64,000 nucleotides of DNA from contig JAQYVX010000004.1 in assembly GCA_030145305.1 (NCBI GenBank), positions 124,001 to 188,000 on the forward strand, given 5' to 3'. This document shows, one piece after another, positions 26,625-35,213 of the stretch. Under the pieces are notes generated by a model, which had not been told where the DNA came from, did no database searches, and saw only the letters and a list, made by a program, of their open reading frames with translations. The first letter of the stretch is position 1; each line of letters starts with the position of its first letter. The stretch is from Halarcobacter sp. Lineage in GTDB: Bacteria; Campylobacterota; Campylobacteria; Campylobacterales; Arcobacteraceae. Both the position numbers and the translations under genes were made by a program.

Positions 26625-27857
26625 TTATTTACCTTCTAACATTCTAACGTACACAGAGGGAATAGCTGCATATAATGCCGCACATAAAATGAGATCTGCT
26701 TTTTTAACTTCTTCATTTGCAGCATGTGCAAATTTTAACTCTCCAGGTCCATATCCAATTACTGGAATATTATGCTCACCCATAATTGAAACACCATTTG
26801 TTGAAAATGGCCAAATATCAATTACTGCTTCTTTTCCAAATAAATTCTTATAAGCTTTTGCTACACTTTGTGTAACATCATGAGTTTCTTCCATTTTCCA
26901 AGGTTTAAAAGAACACTCTTGTCCATACTCTAAACCTGTATATGAAGGTTCATCATAGTTATAAATAGAAACTTCAGCATCTGCTGTTTTAACAGCTGGC
27001 AAATTTCTAATTTCTTGTAAAGCATCTTCTGGTTTTTCCCCCCAAGTTAATCTTCTATCTATAGAAATAGTACACGAATCAGATACAGCACATCTTGAAG
27101 GAGAAGTTGATTGTATTTCTGAAACTGTTAAACAACCTTTTCCAAGTAAATCATCAACTAATAAGTTTTCATTTAAAGCTCGAAGTTCTTGTAAAATTCC
27201 TGACATTTTATAAATTGCATTATCCCCTGTATGTGGAATTGAACCATGTGCGGAAGTTCCATAAGTAGAAACAGAAATTTCCATTCGCCCTTTTTGAGCT
27301 CTACAAATTTTTCCGTCACTTGGTTCCGCAAGTAATACAAACTCAGGTTTGATATTTTGTTCTTCAATCATATATTTCCAAGATAAGCCATCACAATCTT
27401 CTTCAGCAACTGAAGCAGAAACTAAAAGTGTAAAATCATCTTTAATATCTAAATCCGTAATAATTTTTGCAGCATATACAATAGAAGCAATAGCTCCTTT
27501 CATATCAGTAGTCCCTCGACCTATGATTCTATTTTCATCTTCAAAACCTTCATATGGATCATAATCCCAGTTGCTAAGATTACCAGCTCCTACTACATCT
27601 AAATGTCCATCCATTGCTATTAGATGTTTACCTGAGCCTATATAAGCTAAAATATTCCCCATTGGGTCAATATCTATTTTATTAAAACCTAGTTTTTTCA
27701 TCTCGTCAATAGTACATTTTGCTGCTTTTGATTCATCTCCTGAACCACCTGGACATCTAACTAAATCTCTTGTAAATCTATAAATATCTTCTTTATAAAA
27801 ATCTGCTCTTTGTTTAATTTCCTCAAAAGGAATACCTTCAAATATTTTTTCCATCAT
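26625..27857 (-). CDS. ygeY: YgeY-type M20 metallohydrolase
   Basis: 410 residues. An M20 peptidase/deacylase with the metal site in 'LIAMDGHLDVVG' (HxD), 'IGRGTTDMKGAIAS' (Asp), 'SVAEEDCDGLS' (Glu-Glu) and a C-terminal His in 'AHAANEEV'. Many segments, such as 'KIDIDPMGNILAYIG', 'TVSEIQSTSPSRCAVSDSC' and 'SIDRRLTWGE', match my memory of E. coli YgeY closely. In E. coli ygeY sits next to ygeX (diaminopropionate ammonia-lyase), exactly as here. The likely job is removal of an N-acyl or carbamoyl group to release a diamino acid for the lyase. Substrate not proven. Confidence 0.82.
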   Translation of the reverse strand: MMEKIFEGIPFEEIKQRADFYKEDIYRFTRDLVRCPGGSGDESKAAKCTIDEMKKLGFNKIDIDPMGNILAYIGSGKHLIAMDGHLDVVGAGNLSNWDYDPYEGFEDENRIIGRGTTDMKGAIASIVYAAKIITDLDIKDDFTLLVSASVAEEDCDGLSWKYMIEEQNIKPEFVLLAEPSDGKICRAQKGRMEISVSTYGTSAHGSIPHTGDNAIYKMSGILQELRALNENLLVDDLLGKGCLTVSEIQSTSPSRCAVSDSCTISIDRRLTWGEKPEDALQEIRNLPAVKTADAEVSIYNYDEPSYTGLEYGQECSFKPWKMEETHDVTQSVAKAYKNLFGKEAVIDIWPFSTNGVSIMGEHNIPVIGYGPGELKFAHAANEEVKKADLILCAALYAAIPSVYVRMLEGK

Positions 27858-27864
27858 TTAACCT

Positions 27865-29070
27865 TTAAGCCTTTTTTAAAACCTCAATAGAAGATTTACC
27901 CACCATTTTTTCATATACTACAGAATCAGTATCACCTTCAGTTCCTAAAAAAAGAATTTTAGACTTCTCATCAATATTTAAAACATCTCTATATCTTTTT
28001 GAATGTTGAATTATATTAAACCCAGCCAATCCAGCAACTGCTGATTCTCCAGCAACAACACCTAAACTTGCTAAATATTTCATAACTTCTGCAATTGGTT
28101 CATCAGGAATTGAAAAGAAACCTTGAGTTTTATCTTCTAAAATTTTCCAAGCTAATAATGATACTTCCCCACAAGACAAACCAGCCATCACAGTCTCTAA
28201 ATCACCATGAACAACTGTTGGTTTTCCATTTTTTGCACTTTGTAATAAACAATCTGCATTATTTGGTTCAATCATTACAAAAATTGGAGAATCAGCTCCA
28301 TATGTTTCTAAAATAAATGAAGCAACAGCTGCTGCCATTCCACCAACTCCACCTTGTAAAAATACATGTGTAGGTTTTTCGCCCATTTGTGTTAAAGCTT
28401 CATCAACCATGATTGTATAACCTTGCATCACATCTTTTGGCACAGAAGTATATCCCTCATAAGAAGTATCTGAAACTGTAAAATATCCATTTTTTTCAGC
28501 AGTAACTGCTGCAACATGTACAGAGTCATCATAATTTCCATTAACTCTATTTACATTTGCACCGTATTTTGCAATCTCTTTTTCTCTACTTACACTCACA
28601 TGATTATGAATAAATATCTCACATTTACATCCAAAAATAGATGCTCCCCAAGCTACTGATTTCCCATGATTTCCATCTGTTGCACAAGAAACTGTGATTT
28701 TATTTGTAATTTCACTATATATTCCTGCTAATAAATCATTTGAATTTGCATCAATCCCTGCTTCTTTTAATTTTTCAATTAATAAATTTGCAACAGCATA
28801 TGCTCCACCTAAAGCTTTAAAACTTTTTAGAGAAAATCTATAATGCTCATTTTTGTAATATAATTTTGCAACACCTGCTTCTTTGGCTAATTCATCTAGC
28901 TCTACTAAAGGAGTAACCTTATACTCGTTCCAAGATGTGATCTCTTTTTTTGCTTTTTCAAATGCTTCTAAACTCAAAATGTCTTGATGCTCATATTTCC
29001 CTTTTACACAATTTTTTGTATTGTCAAAAAAGTTTGTATTGTCTAAATATTTTTCATAATTTTCTATCAT
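27865..29070 (-). CDS. ygeX: Diaminopropionate ammonia-lyase (YgeX family)
   Basis: 401 residues. A fold-type II PLP enzyme with the PLP lysine in 'SLKSFKALGGAYA' (about K86). The phosphate-binding glycine loop is in 'LQGGVGGMAAAVAS', and the family-typical 'SCATDGNHGKSVAWGA' is present. Diaminopropionate ammonia-lyase converts 2,3-diaminopropionate to pyruvate and two ammonia. It is followed after 7 bp by the YgeY-type hydrolase and preceded by the TRAP permease genes. Together these indicate use of a 2,3-diaminopropionate-containing compound as carbon and nitrogen source. Confidence 0.85.
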   Translation of the reverse strand: MIENYEKYLDNTNFFDNTKNCVKGKYEHQDILSLEAFEKAKKEITSWNEYKVTPLVELDELAKEAGVAKLYYKNEHYRFSLKSFKALGGAYAVANLLIEKLKEAGIDANSNDLLAGIYSEITNKITVSCATDGNHGKSVAWGASIFGCKCEIFIHNHVSVSREKEIAKYGANVNRVNGNYDDSVHVAAVTAEKNGYFTVSDTSYEGYTSVPKDVMQGYTIMVDEALTQMGEKPTHVFLQGGVGGMAAAVASFILETYGADSPIFVMIEPNNADCLLQSAKNGKPTVVHGDLETVMAGLSCGEVSLLAWKILEDKTQGFFSIPDEPIAEVMKYLASLGVVAGESAVAGLAGFNIIQHSKRYRDVLNIDEKSKILFLGTEGDTDSVVYEKMVGKSSIEVLKKA

Positions 29071-29120
29071 TTTAAATTCCTTTATGTTTAATTTTTACTA
29101 ATTTTATTACTAATTTTTAT

Positions 29121-30458
29121 TTACTTATCAAATGCTATATCTCTTAAAAACAGAGCTGAATCAGGGAAGAATATTAAAATCGCTGACATCAACATTAAGA
29201 TTAAGAAAAATGGAAATATTCCACTAATTACTTGCATATACGATTTTTTAAATACTGCAATTGCAGTAAAAATATCACAGCCAAATGGTGGCGTAGCAGA
29301 ACCTATTGCCATTTGTAAAGTAATTACAACTCCCACTAATACTGGATCTAAACCAGAAGAATCAATAATTGGCATAAATACTGGTGTTAATACAAGTAAT
29401 ACGACAATTGAATCGACAAACATACACCCAATTACAAAAGCAACAGAGATAACAAAAAGTATAAACTCAGGGCTTGCATTTTCTAAATTTAAATTTCCCA
29501 ATAACTCTTGAGGAATCATCTCAAAAGATATATACCAAGAGAAAGCTTGCCCAGCACCAACAAGAATAAATACAACAGCAGTTATAAGACCTGTACTTAA
29601 TGAAGAATCAATTAAATCTTGGAAACCTAATTTTTTGTAAATTATTACTTCTAAAATAATTGCATATAGCACGGAAAAGGCAGCTGCTTCTGTTGGAGTA
29701 AAGGCTCCTGAATAAATTCCACCTACAATTAAAATAGGAAAACCTAATGGCAATATAGATTTTTTTATTGCACTTATTCTTTTTGGCCAATCTGCTTTTA
29801 CAGCTAAAGTAATTTCAGATTGATGAAATACAGAATATACATAACAATATAAAGAAAATAAAGCCGTTAAAATAAGACCTGGTCCAATTCCAGCAATAAA
29901 CAGTTCAGCAATATTTGCGTTTGCCAAAACTCCATATAAAATAAGTCCAATACTAGGTGGGATTAGCCAGGCAATATCACTTGCATTTATTATAAGTCCT
30001 AAAATAAAAGAGTCTTTATATCCTGCTTTTAATAGTTTTGGTCTCATTATTGTTCCAACTGAAACAACTGTTGCTTGAGTAGAACCTGAAACTGAACCAA
30101 ATAATGTACATGAAATACAAGTTGTAATTGGTAATCCACCTCTATAATGACCAATAAATACTTCAATTAAATCTAACAATCTTTTTGCTGTATGACCACG
30201 AGTCATAATATCAGCTGCAAAAATAAACATTGGAATTGCTATTAAAGCATTTGGTGTAATACCTGTAATCATTTGTTGAATAATATTTTGTAAAGGTAAA
30301 TCTGAAAAGTGTAAGAATCCAACTATTGTTGCTACAGTCAAAGGCACAACCATTGGAAAACTCAAAAATAAAAGGATTACCATTACAGATAAAAGAGTAA
30401 AAGTAATCACATAAACATCAAGTTCACCGTTTATTACATTTTGAAAGAAATCTAACAT
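29121..30458 (-). CDS. TRAP transporter large permease subunit (DctM family)
   Basis: 445 residues, about twelve membrane helices, the usual DctM length. Family segments include 'NALIAIPMFIFAADIMTRGH', 'CTLFGSVSGSTQATVVS' and 'GSATPPFGCDIFTAIAVFKK'. It forms the sodium-driven transport channel together with the small DctQ subunit, which it overlaps by 7 bp. With the DctP-type binding protein it should import an organic acid or zwitterion, here probably the substrate of the adjacent catabolic enzymes. Confidence 0.9.
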   Translation of the reverse strand: MLDFFQNVINGELDVYVITFTLLSVMVILLFLSFPMVVPLTVATIVGFLHFSDLPLQNIIQQMITGITPNALIAIPMFIFAADIMTRGHTAKRLLDLIEVFIGHYRGGLPITTCISCTLFGSVSGSTQATVVSVGTIMRPKLLKAGYKDSFILGLIINASDIAWLIPPSIGLILYGVLANANIAELFIAGIGPGLILTALFSLYCYVYSVFHQSEITLAVKADWPKRISAIKKSILPLGFPILIVGGIYSGAFTPTEAAAFSVLYAIILEVIIYKKLGFQDLIDSSLSTGLITAVVFILVGAGQAFSWYISFEMIPQELLGNLNLENASPEFILFVISVAFVIGCMFVDSIVVLLVLTPVFMPIIDSSGLDPVLVGVVITLQMAIGSATPPFGCDIFTAIAVFKKSYMQVISGIFPFFLILMLMSAILIFFPDSALFLRDIAFDK

Positions 30459-30997
30459 GCTTGATCCTTTAAGTCACAATCTTTCTCTTCAATAACATCA
30501 TAAGAAAGATAAATTTCATCGTGTAAAAGATTTTGTACAAATCTGATGAAAAATTGAATACCTGCCATAAAAAATCCAAAAGGTACAATCATATAAACTA
30601 TGTAAACTTGTATTTGTAAAGCGGGACTTTGTCTATTTATTTCTTTTAATTGCATCACATAAACCCATGCTTCATATGCTAATAAAAACATTAACATTGA
30701 GGTAGTTATTGCAATAAAAATCATTAAGACTTTTTTCTTTTTATGAGAAAGTGCATCATAAATTGCAGTCATACGAATATTTCTTCCATTTCTAACAGCA
30801 TAAGTAAGTCCTATGAAAGTTACTGAAACCATTAAAAATTGATTTAATTCTTCTGAAAAATATATACTTTGATTAAAAATATACCTTCCTAAAGCGTTTG
30901 CTGTTGTATTAATCATCATCAATAAAATAGACATTGATAAAATTATCTTTTCTATTTTGGCGGTAATTGAGTTTACTCTTGTTAATATATTTTTCAT
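30452..30997 (-). CDS. TRAP transporter small permease subunit (DctQ family)
   Basis: 181 residues with four membrane helices. 'VTFIGLTYAVRNGRNIRMT' matches the conserved DctQ segment around the second and third helices. DctQ holds the complex together with DctM, whose gene overlaps by 7 bp. It starts 2 bp after the racemase-like gene. The C-terminal 20 residues are acidic and cysteine-containing, without a recognised role. Confidence 0.87.
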   Translation of the reverse strand: MKNILTRVNSITAKIEKIILSMSILLMMINTTANALGRYIFNQSIYFSEELNQFLMVSVTFIGLTYAVRNGRNIRMTAIYDALSHKKKKVLMIFIAITTSMLMFLLAYEAWVYVMQLKEINRQSPALQIQVYIVYMIVPFGFFMAGIQFFIRFVQNLLHDEIYLSYDVIEEKDCDLKDQAC

Positions 30998-30999
30998 AA

Positions 31000-31767
31000 T
31001 TATCTCGATTTCTCTAATAGTTTACCAAAGCCTTTAATAGGTTCTTTGTAGTTTGCTAATCTTAGAATATCCCAAGCCATAACCTGATTACTTGTTAAAA
31101 TTGTTTTTCCCGTAATTTCTTCTAACTCAGCTATATATCTACAAATATTTAAATTTGTACAAGAGACAAAAATAGTTTTAATTTTTTCATCTTTTGCCAT
31201 TTCAATAACTGCATTTTTTATGGACAAAGGGGTAATACTTGGAACTAAATTATCATTTGGATTATTAAATGTAGCAGCCAAAATAGTTTTTATATCTGCT
31301 TTCATTCCATCTAATATTCCTTGGGTTACTTCTTTACTATATGGAGTAATTACTCCTAATTCTTTAATATCTAAAAACTTACATACATTTTTAATTGCAG
31401 AATAAGGATTTGTAACTTCTTTTATCTCTCTTTTTGGATCACTTTGTTTAATAATTCTTTCAACTTCATCTTCTCCAATTGTCATAGAAGCAGAAGTACA
31501 TGATAAAGCAACAACATCCAAGTTAAGACCTGGAAGAATCGTGTTTGTTGCACTTGCTAATTGGTTTTTAATAGCCATTAAAACTTTTGGAGTAAGCTCA
31601 AAAGAATCTAACATTACTCTTGAAGGAAAAAATAAAACTCCTGTATCTCTCAAAATTGCATCAAATTCATATAAGGTAACTTGATCTGTTGAAAGAAGTA
31701 TTAAACCTATTTTTCCATTGTGAGAGATTTCATTTTTCAACTCACTTTCTAAAACTTTTATTTCCAT
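31000..31767 (-). CDS. Asp/Glu racemase superfamily enzyme (maleate isomerase / EutA-like)
   Basis: 255 residues. Both catalytic cysteines of the superfamily are present, in 'VVALSCTSASMTIG' and 'IFVSCTNLNIC'. 'KIGLILLSTDQVTLYEF' and 'GVLFFPSRVML' fit the arylmalonate decarboxylase / maleate isomerase branch. Proteins of this branch occur in ectoine-utilisation clusters as EutA. Here it may epimerise the imported compound or a diamino acid intermediate before the lyase. It lies between the TRAP binding protein and DctQ genes, 32 bp after a hairpin. Confidence 0.72.
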   Translation of the reverse strand: MEIKVLESELKNEISHNGKIGLILLSTDQVTLYEFDAILRDTGVLFFPSRVMLDSFELTPKVLMAIKNQLASATNTILPGLNLDVVALSCTSASMTIGEDEVERIIKQSDPKREIKEVTNPYSAIKNVCKFLDIKELGVITPYSKEVTQGILDGMKADIKTILAATFNNPNDNLVPSITPLSIKNAVIEMAKDEKIKTIFVSCTNLNICRYIAELEEITGKTILTSNQVMAWDILRLANYKEPIKGFGKLLEKSR

Positions 31768-31779
31768 TTTTTATCCTTT

Positions 31780-31804
31780 AAAAAAGCTCAAAAAGAGCTT
31801 TTTT
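31780..31804 (-). promoter_or_regulatory. Intercistronic hairpin between dctP and the racemase-like gene
   Basis: Perfect 10-bp inverted repeat AAAAAAGCTC / GAGCTTTTTT with a 5-nt loop, directly downstream of the TRAP binding protein stop. On the minus strand it ends in a T-tract and is followed after a few bases by the AAAGGA ribosome-binding site of the next gene. This looks like a partial terminator that lets the binding protein be made in excess over permease and enzymes. Confidence 0.6.
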
Positions 31805-31806
31805 AA

Positions 31807-32859
31807 TTAGTGTCTGCTTTCAGCGTCTTTTACTTCAGTAATTAGATTGTCTAATATATTTTTAGCTTCTTTTTTGGCTTGTTCTTTTTTAGCATCTGGA
31901 TATGTGTTAGCTACTACATCTAAGAAAGTTCCATGTAAAGATTTACTTAATTCTTTAAATCTAGCTTTTTCAGAATCTGTTAGTTTAATAATTTTTAGTT
32001 CTTTATTTTCTTCTAACATTTTTGCAGTATTTTCTTTGTTAATTCTCTTTTGGTAAATAAAAGCTGCTTTATTTGCTGATTCAATAGCTTTTTTGATGAT
32101 TGCTTGTTTTTCAGGACTTTGTTTTGCATACCATTTTGCATTTGTTGAAATTGTTCCAATATATGGCTGTTGACCTGGAAACATGATGTATTTTTGTACC
32201 ATATGCCATTTTGCATTATAAATAAAATACATTGGATTTACCATACCATCAACTGTTCCTAATTGTAATGAAGAATAAACTTCTCCCCATGACAATGGAG
32301 TAGGAACTGCACCAAAGGCTTTGTATGTTTCAACTGGAATTGTAGAAGTAAATGTTCTAATTTTAAAACCTGCAAAATCTTCAGGCGATCTAATTGGTTT
32401 ATTTGCACCCCAAGCCATTTCACCTTCACTTATCATTGATAATAATTTAAGATTTGCTTTATCAAATTTTGGAGCTAAGTCATTATAAATAGTTTTGCTT
32501 GTAGTTAAAACTTCATAAGCTGCGTCTTCGTTGTTTGTTAATACATATGGAATTGAAATTGCTTGAACTTCAGGAACATATGAACCTAAATGTCCAGTTC
32601 CAACTGACACAAAGTTAATTGAACCATTTGATGTTAATTCAACAATATCATTTTCTCCGCCAAGTTGTCCATAATAATAGATTCTAACTTTTATTTTTCC
32701 ATTAGATTCTTCTTTTACTACTTTTGCAAACTCTTGAGCATAAATGTCTTGAACATCTTTTTTAGCCTCTTCACTTGCAAACTTCCATGTCTCAGCACTT
32801 AAACTAATTGCACTTAAAAGTAATGCACAAGCAGTACTTAGTAATTTATTTCTCAACAT
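31807..32859 (-). CDS. TRAP transporter substrate-binding protein (DctP family)
   Basis: 350 residues. A cleavable signal peptide (about residues 1-22, ending SLSAE) is followed by a DctP fold. The conserved ligand-carboxylate arginine is in 'FAGFKIRTFTSTIPVETY', with 'PLSWGEVYSSLQLGTVDGM' downstream. The C-terminal 45 residues are a Lys/Ala/Glu-rich helix. It is the first gene of the catabolic operon, preceded by a 194-bp region with several ATATACTT-type repeats likely bound by the GntR regulator upstream. The ligand is unknown. Confidence 0.9.
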   Translation of the reverse strand: MLRNKLLSTACALLLSAISLSAETWKFASEEAKKDVQDIYAQEFAKVVKEESNGKIKVRIYYYGQLGGENDIVELTSNGSINFVSVGTGHLGSYVPEVQAISIPYVLTNNEDAAYEVLTTSKTIYNDLAPKFDKANLKLLSMISEGEMAWGANKPIRSPEDFAGFKIRTFTSTIPVETYKAFGAVPTPLSWGEVYSSLQLGTVDGMVNPMYFIYNAKWHMVQKYIMFPGQQPYIGTISTNAKWYAKQSPEKQAIIKKAIESANKAAFIYQKRINKENTAKMLEENKELKIIKLTDSEKARFKELSKSLHGTFLDVVANTYPDAKKEQAKKEAKNILDNLITEVKDAESRH

Positions 32860-32888
32860 ATCTAATCCTTTTTTAAGTTATATATTGA

Positions 32889-32926
32889 AAGTATATATAT
32901 ATTAATCTTAAAATATACTTAAGATA
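32889..32926 (-). promoter_or_regulatory. Candidate GntR operators upstream of the dctP-type gene
   Basis: The region contains AAGTATATAT (32889-32898) and, in opposite orientation, AAATATACTT (32911-32920), followed by AAGATATATT. The same motif, AAGTATATTT/AAATATACTT, occurs twice upstream of the gntR gene (33709-33718 and 33754-33763). FadR-type GntR proteins often recognise GTATAC-like palindromic sequences. Shared motifs at both promoters suggest one regulator controlling both. Confidence 0.5.
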
Positions 32927-33021
32927 TATTCTATGTATATATCAAATATTGAAATGGATTTTTATTTAATAATGATTATATAAATTTATTTATTTAATGT
33001 ATGGATTTTTATTTTACTAAT

Positions 33022-33052
33022 GCCCTAATAAAGGTTTATTAGAGCTTTTTTT
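33022..33052 (+). terminator. Plus-strand intrinsic terminator without a plus-strand gene
   Basis: Stem CTAATAAA / TTTATTAG with a 2-nt GG apex, extended by a GC clamp, followed by seven Ts on the plus strand. Both flanking genes are on the minus strand. On that strand the hairpin follows the gntR stop but lacks a T-tract. It may terminate a small plus-strand RNA or merely protect the gntR mRNA end. Confidence 0.5.
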
Positions 33053-33053
33053 A

Positions 33054-33695
33054 TTAGATAGAATGTAATCTTGTAAATTCTTCAAGGTAGTCTAAAAGAG
33101 CATCAACTGCAATTATTGCTTTCTCTTTATCTTGTTCTAAAACAGCTTTTAAGATATGTTTATGTAAATCTTTTCCCTCTTGATGGTCTTCTTTTTTTGC
33201 ATAAAAATACCAAAATCTATGAGATAGACCTTGTACATTTCTAAGCTCTTCATATATGAATTGATTTTTTGAACACTTTGATAATACTTTATGTCTTTGT
33301 TTTAACCAATGTAAAAATTCTACATCATCTTGTTCATCAACTACATCTAATAATTCTTGAATAGCTTTCTTATCTAATTCAGTTAATCTAATAATTGCTT
33401 TTTCAACACAAAGTTTTAATATAGAACGTCTTACTTCTAACAATTGTAATTGGGTACTTCCGCTCATTTCAGGAATTAAAATACCAATTCTTGAAACATT
33501 TACCAAAGACTCATTTGCTAACATACGCAAGGCTTCTCTAACAGGAGTTCGTCCTGCTCCAACCATCTCAGATATTTCTGCTTCTGTTAAAACTGTGCCT
33601 GGTTCAATTTCACAAAAAACAATAAGATCTTCAAGTTTTTCAAAAACTTGTTCTGTCATTGTTTTATTTTTTGATTTTTTTAATTTATTTTTCAT
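33054..33695 (-). CDS. GntR-family transcriptional regulator (FCD/FadR-like)
   Basis: 213 residues. The N-terminal winged helix-turn-helix (about residues 12-75) carries the GntR signature 'EAEISEMVGAGRTPVREALR'. An all-helical FCD-type ligand domain follows. The family usually represses catabolic operons until an acidic or amino-acid-like ligand binds. Its position upstream of the TRAP/diaminopropionate cluster and shared ATATACTT motifs at both promoters suggest it controls the cluster and itself. The FCD metal-binding histidines are only partly evident. Confidence 0.85.
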   Translation of the reverse strand: MKNKLKKSKNKTMTEQVFEKLEDLIVFCEIEPGTVLTEAEISEMVGAGRTPVREALRMLANESLVNVSRIGILIPEMSGSTQLQLLEVRRSILKLCVEKAIIRLTELDKKAIQELLDVVDEQDDVEFLHWLKQRHKVLSKCSKNQFIYEELRNVQGLSHRFWYFYAKKEDHQEGKDLHKHILKAVLEQDKEKAIIAVDALLDYLEEFTRLHSI

Positions 33696-33708
33696 TTCAA
33701 TCCATTAA

Positions 33709-33763
33709 AAGTATATTTGAAATATTATAATCTAATTAATATAAATTTAATTTTAAATATACT
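33709..33763 (-). promoter_or_regulatory. Candidate autoregulatory operators upstream of gntR
   Basis: AAGTATATTT (33709-33718), 14-23 bp before the gntR start, and AAATATACTT (33754-33763) form an inverted pair about 35 bp apart, in the 106-bp gap between gntR and truD. The same words appear upstream of the TRAP binding protein gene. The region is extremely AT-rich, so chance occurrence cannot be excluded. Confidence 0.42.
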
Positions 33764-33801
33764 TTAAATATATTTCACATATATTTTATAATAAATGATT
33801 A

Positions 33802-34803
33802 CTAAGACTTTAAATTTCTATTTGCAATATTTTCAATTAAAACTGTTGCATAAGAACCTTTAGGAAGTGAGAATTTTACTTTACATTTACTTGTTTGTTT
33901 GTTGTAATTTACACTTATATCTTTAGGATATACAAGAGCATCTCGTCTATATCCTTTTTCTTGAATATAGGTATCATCGTACTTCTCTTCAATTATTCTA
34001 GCATCATGCATAGATCTAAAAGCTTGACGTCCAGGAAGTAATCCTGTTGGAATTATTTTTTTATTTTCAAAATCATTTAGAATAATCTCATTTAAATTTT
34101 TTGGTGTAAAAAGTTTTTCTGTTGAATATTCTTTAAATACATCTCCTCTTAAGACTTTAAAACTTTCACTTGAATCTTTTAATCTTTCTACTAACCACTT
34201 ATTGAAAAAATCACTTTGATAAGCAGAAACTAACATTTTTGAAATTTTTCTATCTTTTATAATCAAATCTTCATAAATATATTTTCTTGCTTTTTCTAAG
34301 TTTGCTGCACCTTCAAATCCAAATCGTTGAAAACCAAAATAATTTGGCATTCCAATTTCTGAAATTTGTTTTAAAAGTTTTTCAATTTTTCCCACATCTT
34401 CTATTTTTACTTCATGAAGATTTATTTCAAAGCTATTACCTTTTAAATCTCCAATATTTAGTTTTGAACCATGAAGTGTTGTTTCAAGAATTTCTATTTT
34501 ATTATGTCTAAAGTTTTTTAAATCTTTTGAGTATTTTTTTGGAATTGAAATATATTGTGTAGTTGTTGCATTTTTATCTTTTAATCCTGCATATCCTATT
34601 TCATTTTCATAAATTTGTAAACCTCTTCCTAAACTCTCTATTAAATCCCAAGTTCCTAATTGTCTTTTTTTTATTTTAGCAATTATAAAATTGCCACGTC
34701 CTGCAAACTTTAGTGGTAACTCTTCAACTATAAAATCATCAACATTTTGGTAAAATTTGAAATTTATTGGCTTATGTTTTTGTAGAAATTCTCTTTTTAT
34801 CAT
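33802..34803 (-). CDS. truD: tRNA pseudouridine(13) synthase TruD
   Basis: 333 residues. TruD isomerises uridine 13 of tRNA-Glu. The catalytic aspartate is in 'GYAGLKDKNATTTQYIS', and 'GMPNYFGFQRFG' and 'SAYQSDFFNKWL' are family motifs. It is unrelated in transcription to the cluster upstream: it is preceded by a divergent MazG-like gene with about 60 bp between starts. Confidence 0.94.
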   Translation of the reverse strand: MIKREFLQKHKPINFKFYQNVDDFIVEELPLKFAGRGNFIIAKIKKRQLGTWDLIESLGRGLQIYENEIGYAGLKDKNATTTQYISIPKKYSKDLKNFRHNKIEILETTLHGSKLNIGDLKGNSFEINLHEVKIEDVGKIEKLLKQISEIGMPNYFGFQRFGFEGAANLEKARKYIYEDLIIKDRKISKMLVSAYQSDFFNKWLVERLKDSSESFKVLRGDVFKEYSTEKLFTPKNLNEIILNDFENKKIIPTGLLPGRQAFRSMHDARIIEEKYDDTYIQEKGYRRDALVYPKDISVNYNKQTSKCKVKFSLPKGSYATVLIENIANRNLKS

Positions 34804-34864
34804 TATTATTCTTTATTTAAATTTTGGCTATTATATAATAATTTTTCATTCAAAGAGGTTTAAT

Positions 34865-35212
34865 ATGAATATGCAGAGAATTGAGACTCTTATAAAAGAG
34901 TTTTCTAAAAAAAGAGACTGGGAAAAGTTTCATAATCCAAAAAACTTATCAATGGCTTTAAGCGTTGAAGCATCAGAGTTAGTTGAAATATTTCAATGGC
35001 TAGATTTAGAACAGTCAGAAAATTTATCACCTGACAAAAAAGAGCATGCAAAACAAGAAATAGCTGATATTGCAGTTTATTTAATACGAATGTGTATGAG
35101 TTTTGATATAAATTTAGAAGAAGCAATTATTCAAAAAATGAAATTAAATGAAAAGAAATATCCACTTTTAGATGAAAATGGAAATAAAGTAGAATATGGT
35201 AAAAAGAACTAA
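34865..35212 (+). CDS. MazG-like nucleotide pyrophosphohydrolase (dCTPase/RS21-C6 type)
   Basis: About 115 residues. The metal-binding helices carry 'LSVEASELVEIFQWLD' (ExxE) and 'EIADIAVYLIRM' (ExxD), as in the MazG-like/dCTP pyrophosphatase family, which removes unusual or excess dNTPs. The ATG at 34865 has AGAGG 7 nt upstream and is preferred to an upstream in-frame ATG at 34757, which would add hydrophobic residues across the truD promoter. The next gene, a nucleoside deoxyribosyltransferase, follows at once, suggesting a joint role in deoxynucleotide turnover. Confidence 0.85.
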   Translation: MNMQRIETLIKEFSKKRDWEKFHNPKNLSMALSVEASELVEIFQWLDLEQSENLSPDKKEHAKQEIADIAVYLIRMCMSFDINLEEAIIQKMKLNEKKYPLLDENGNKVEYGKKN

Positions 35213-35213
35213 T

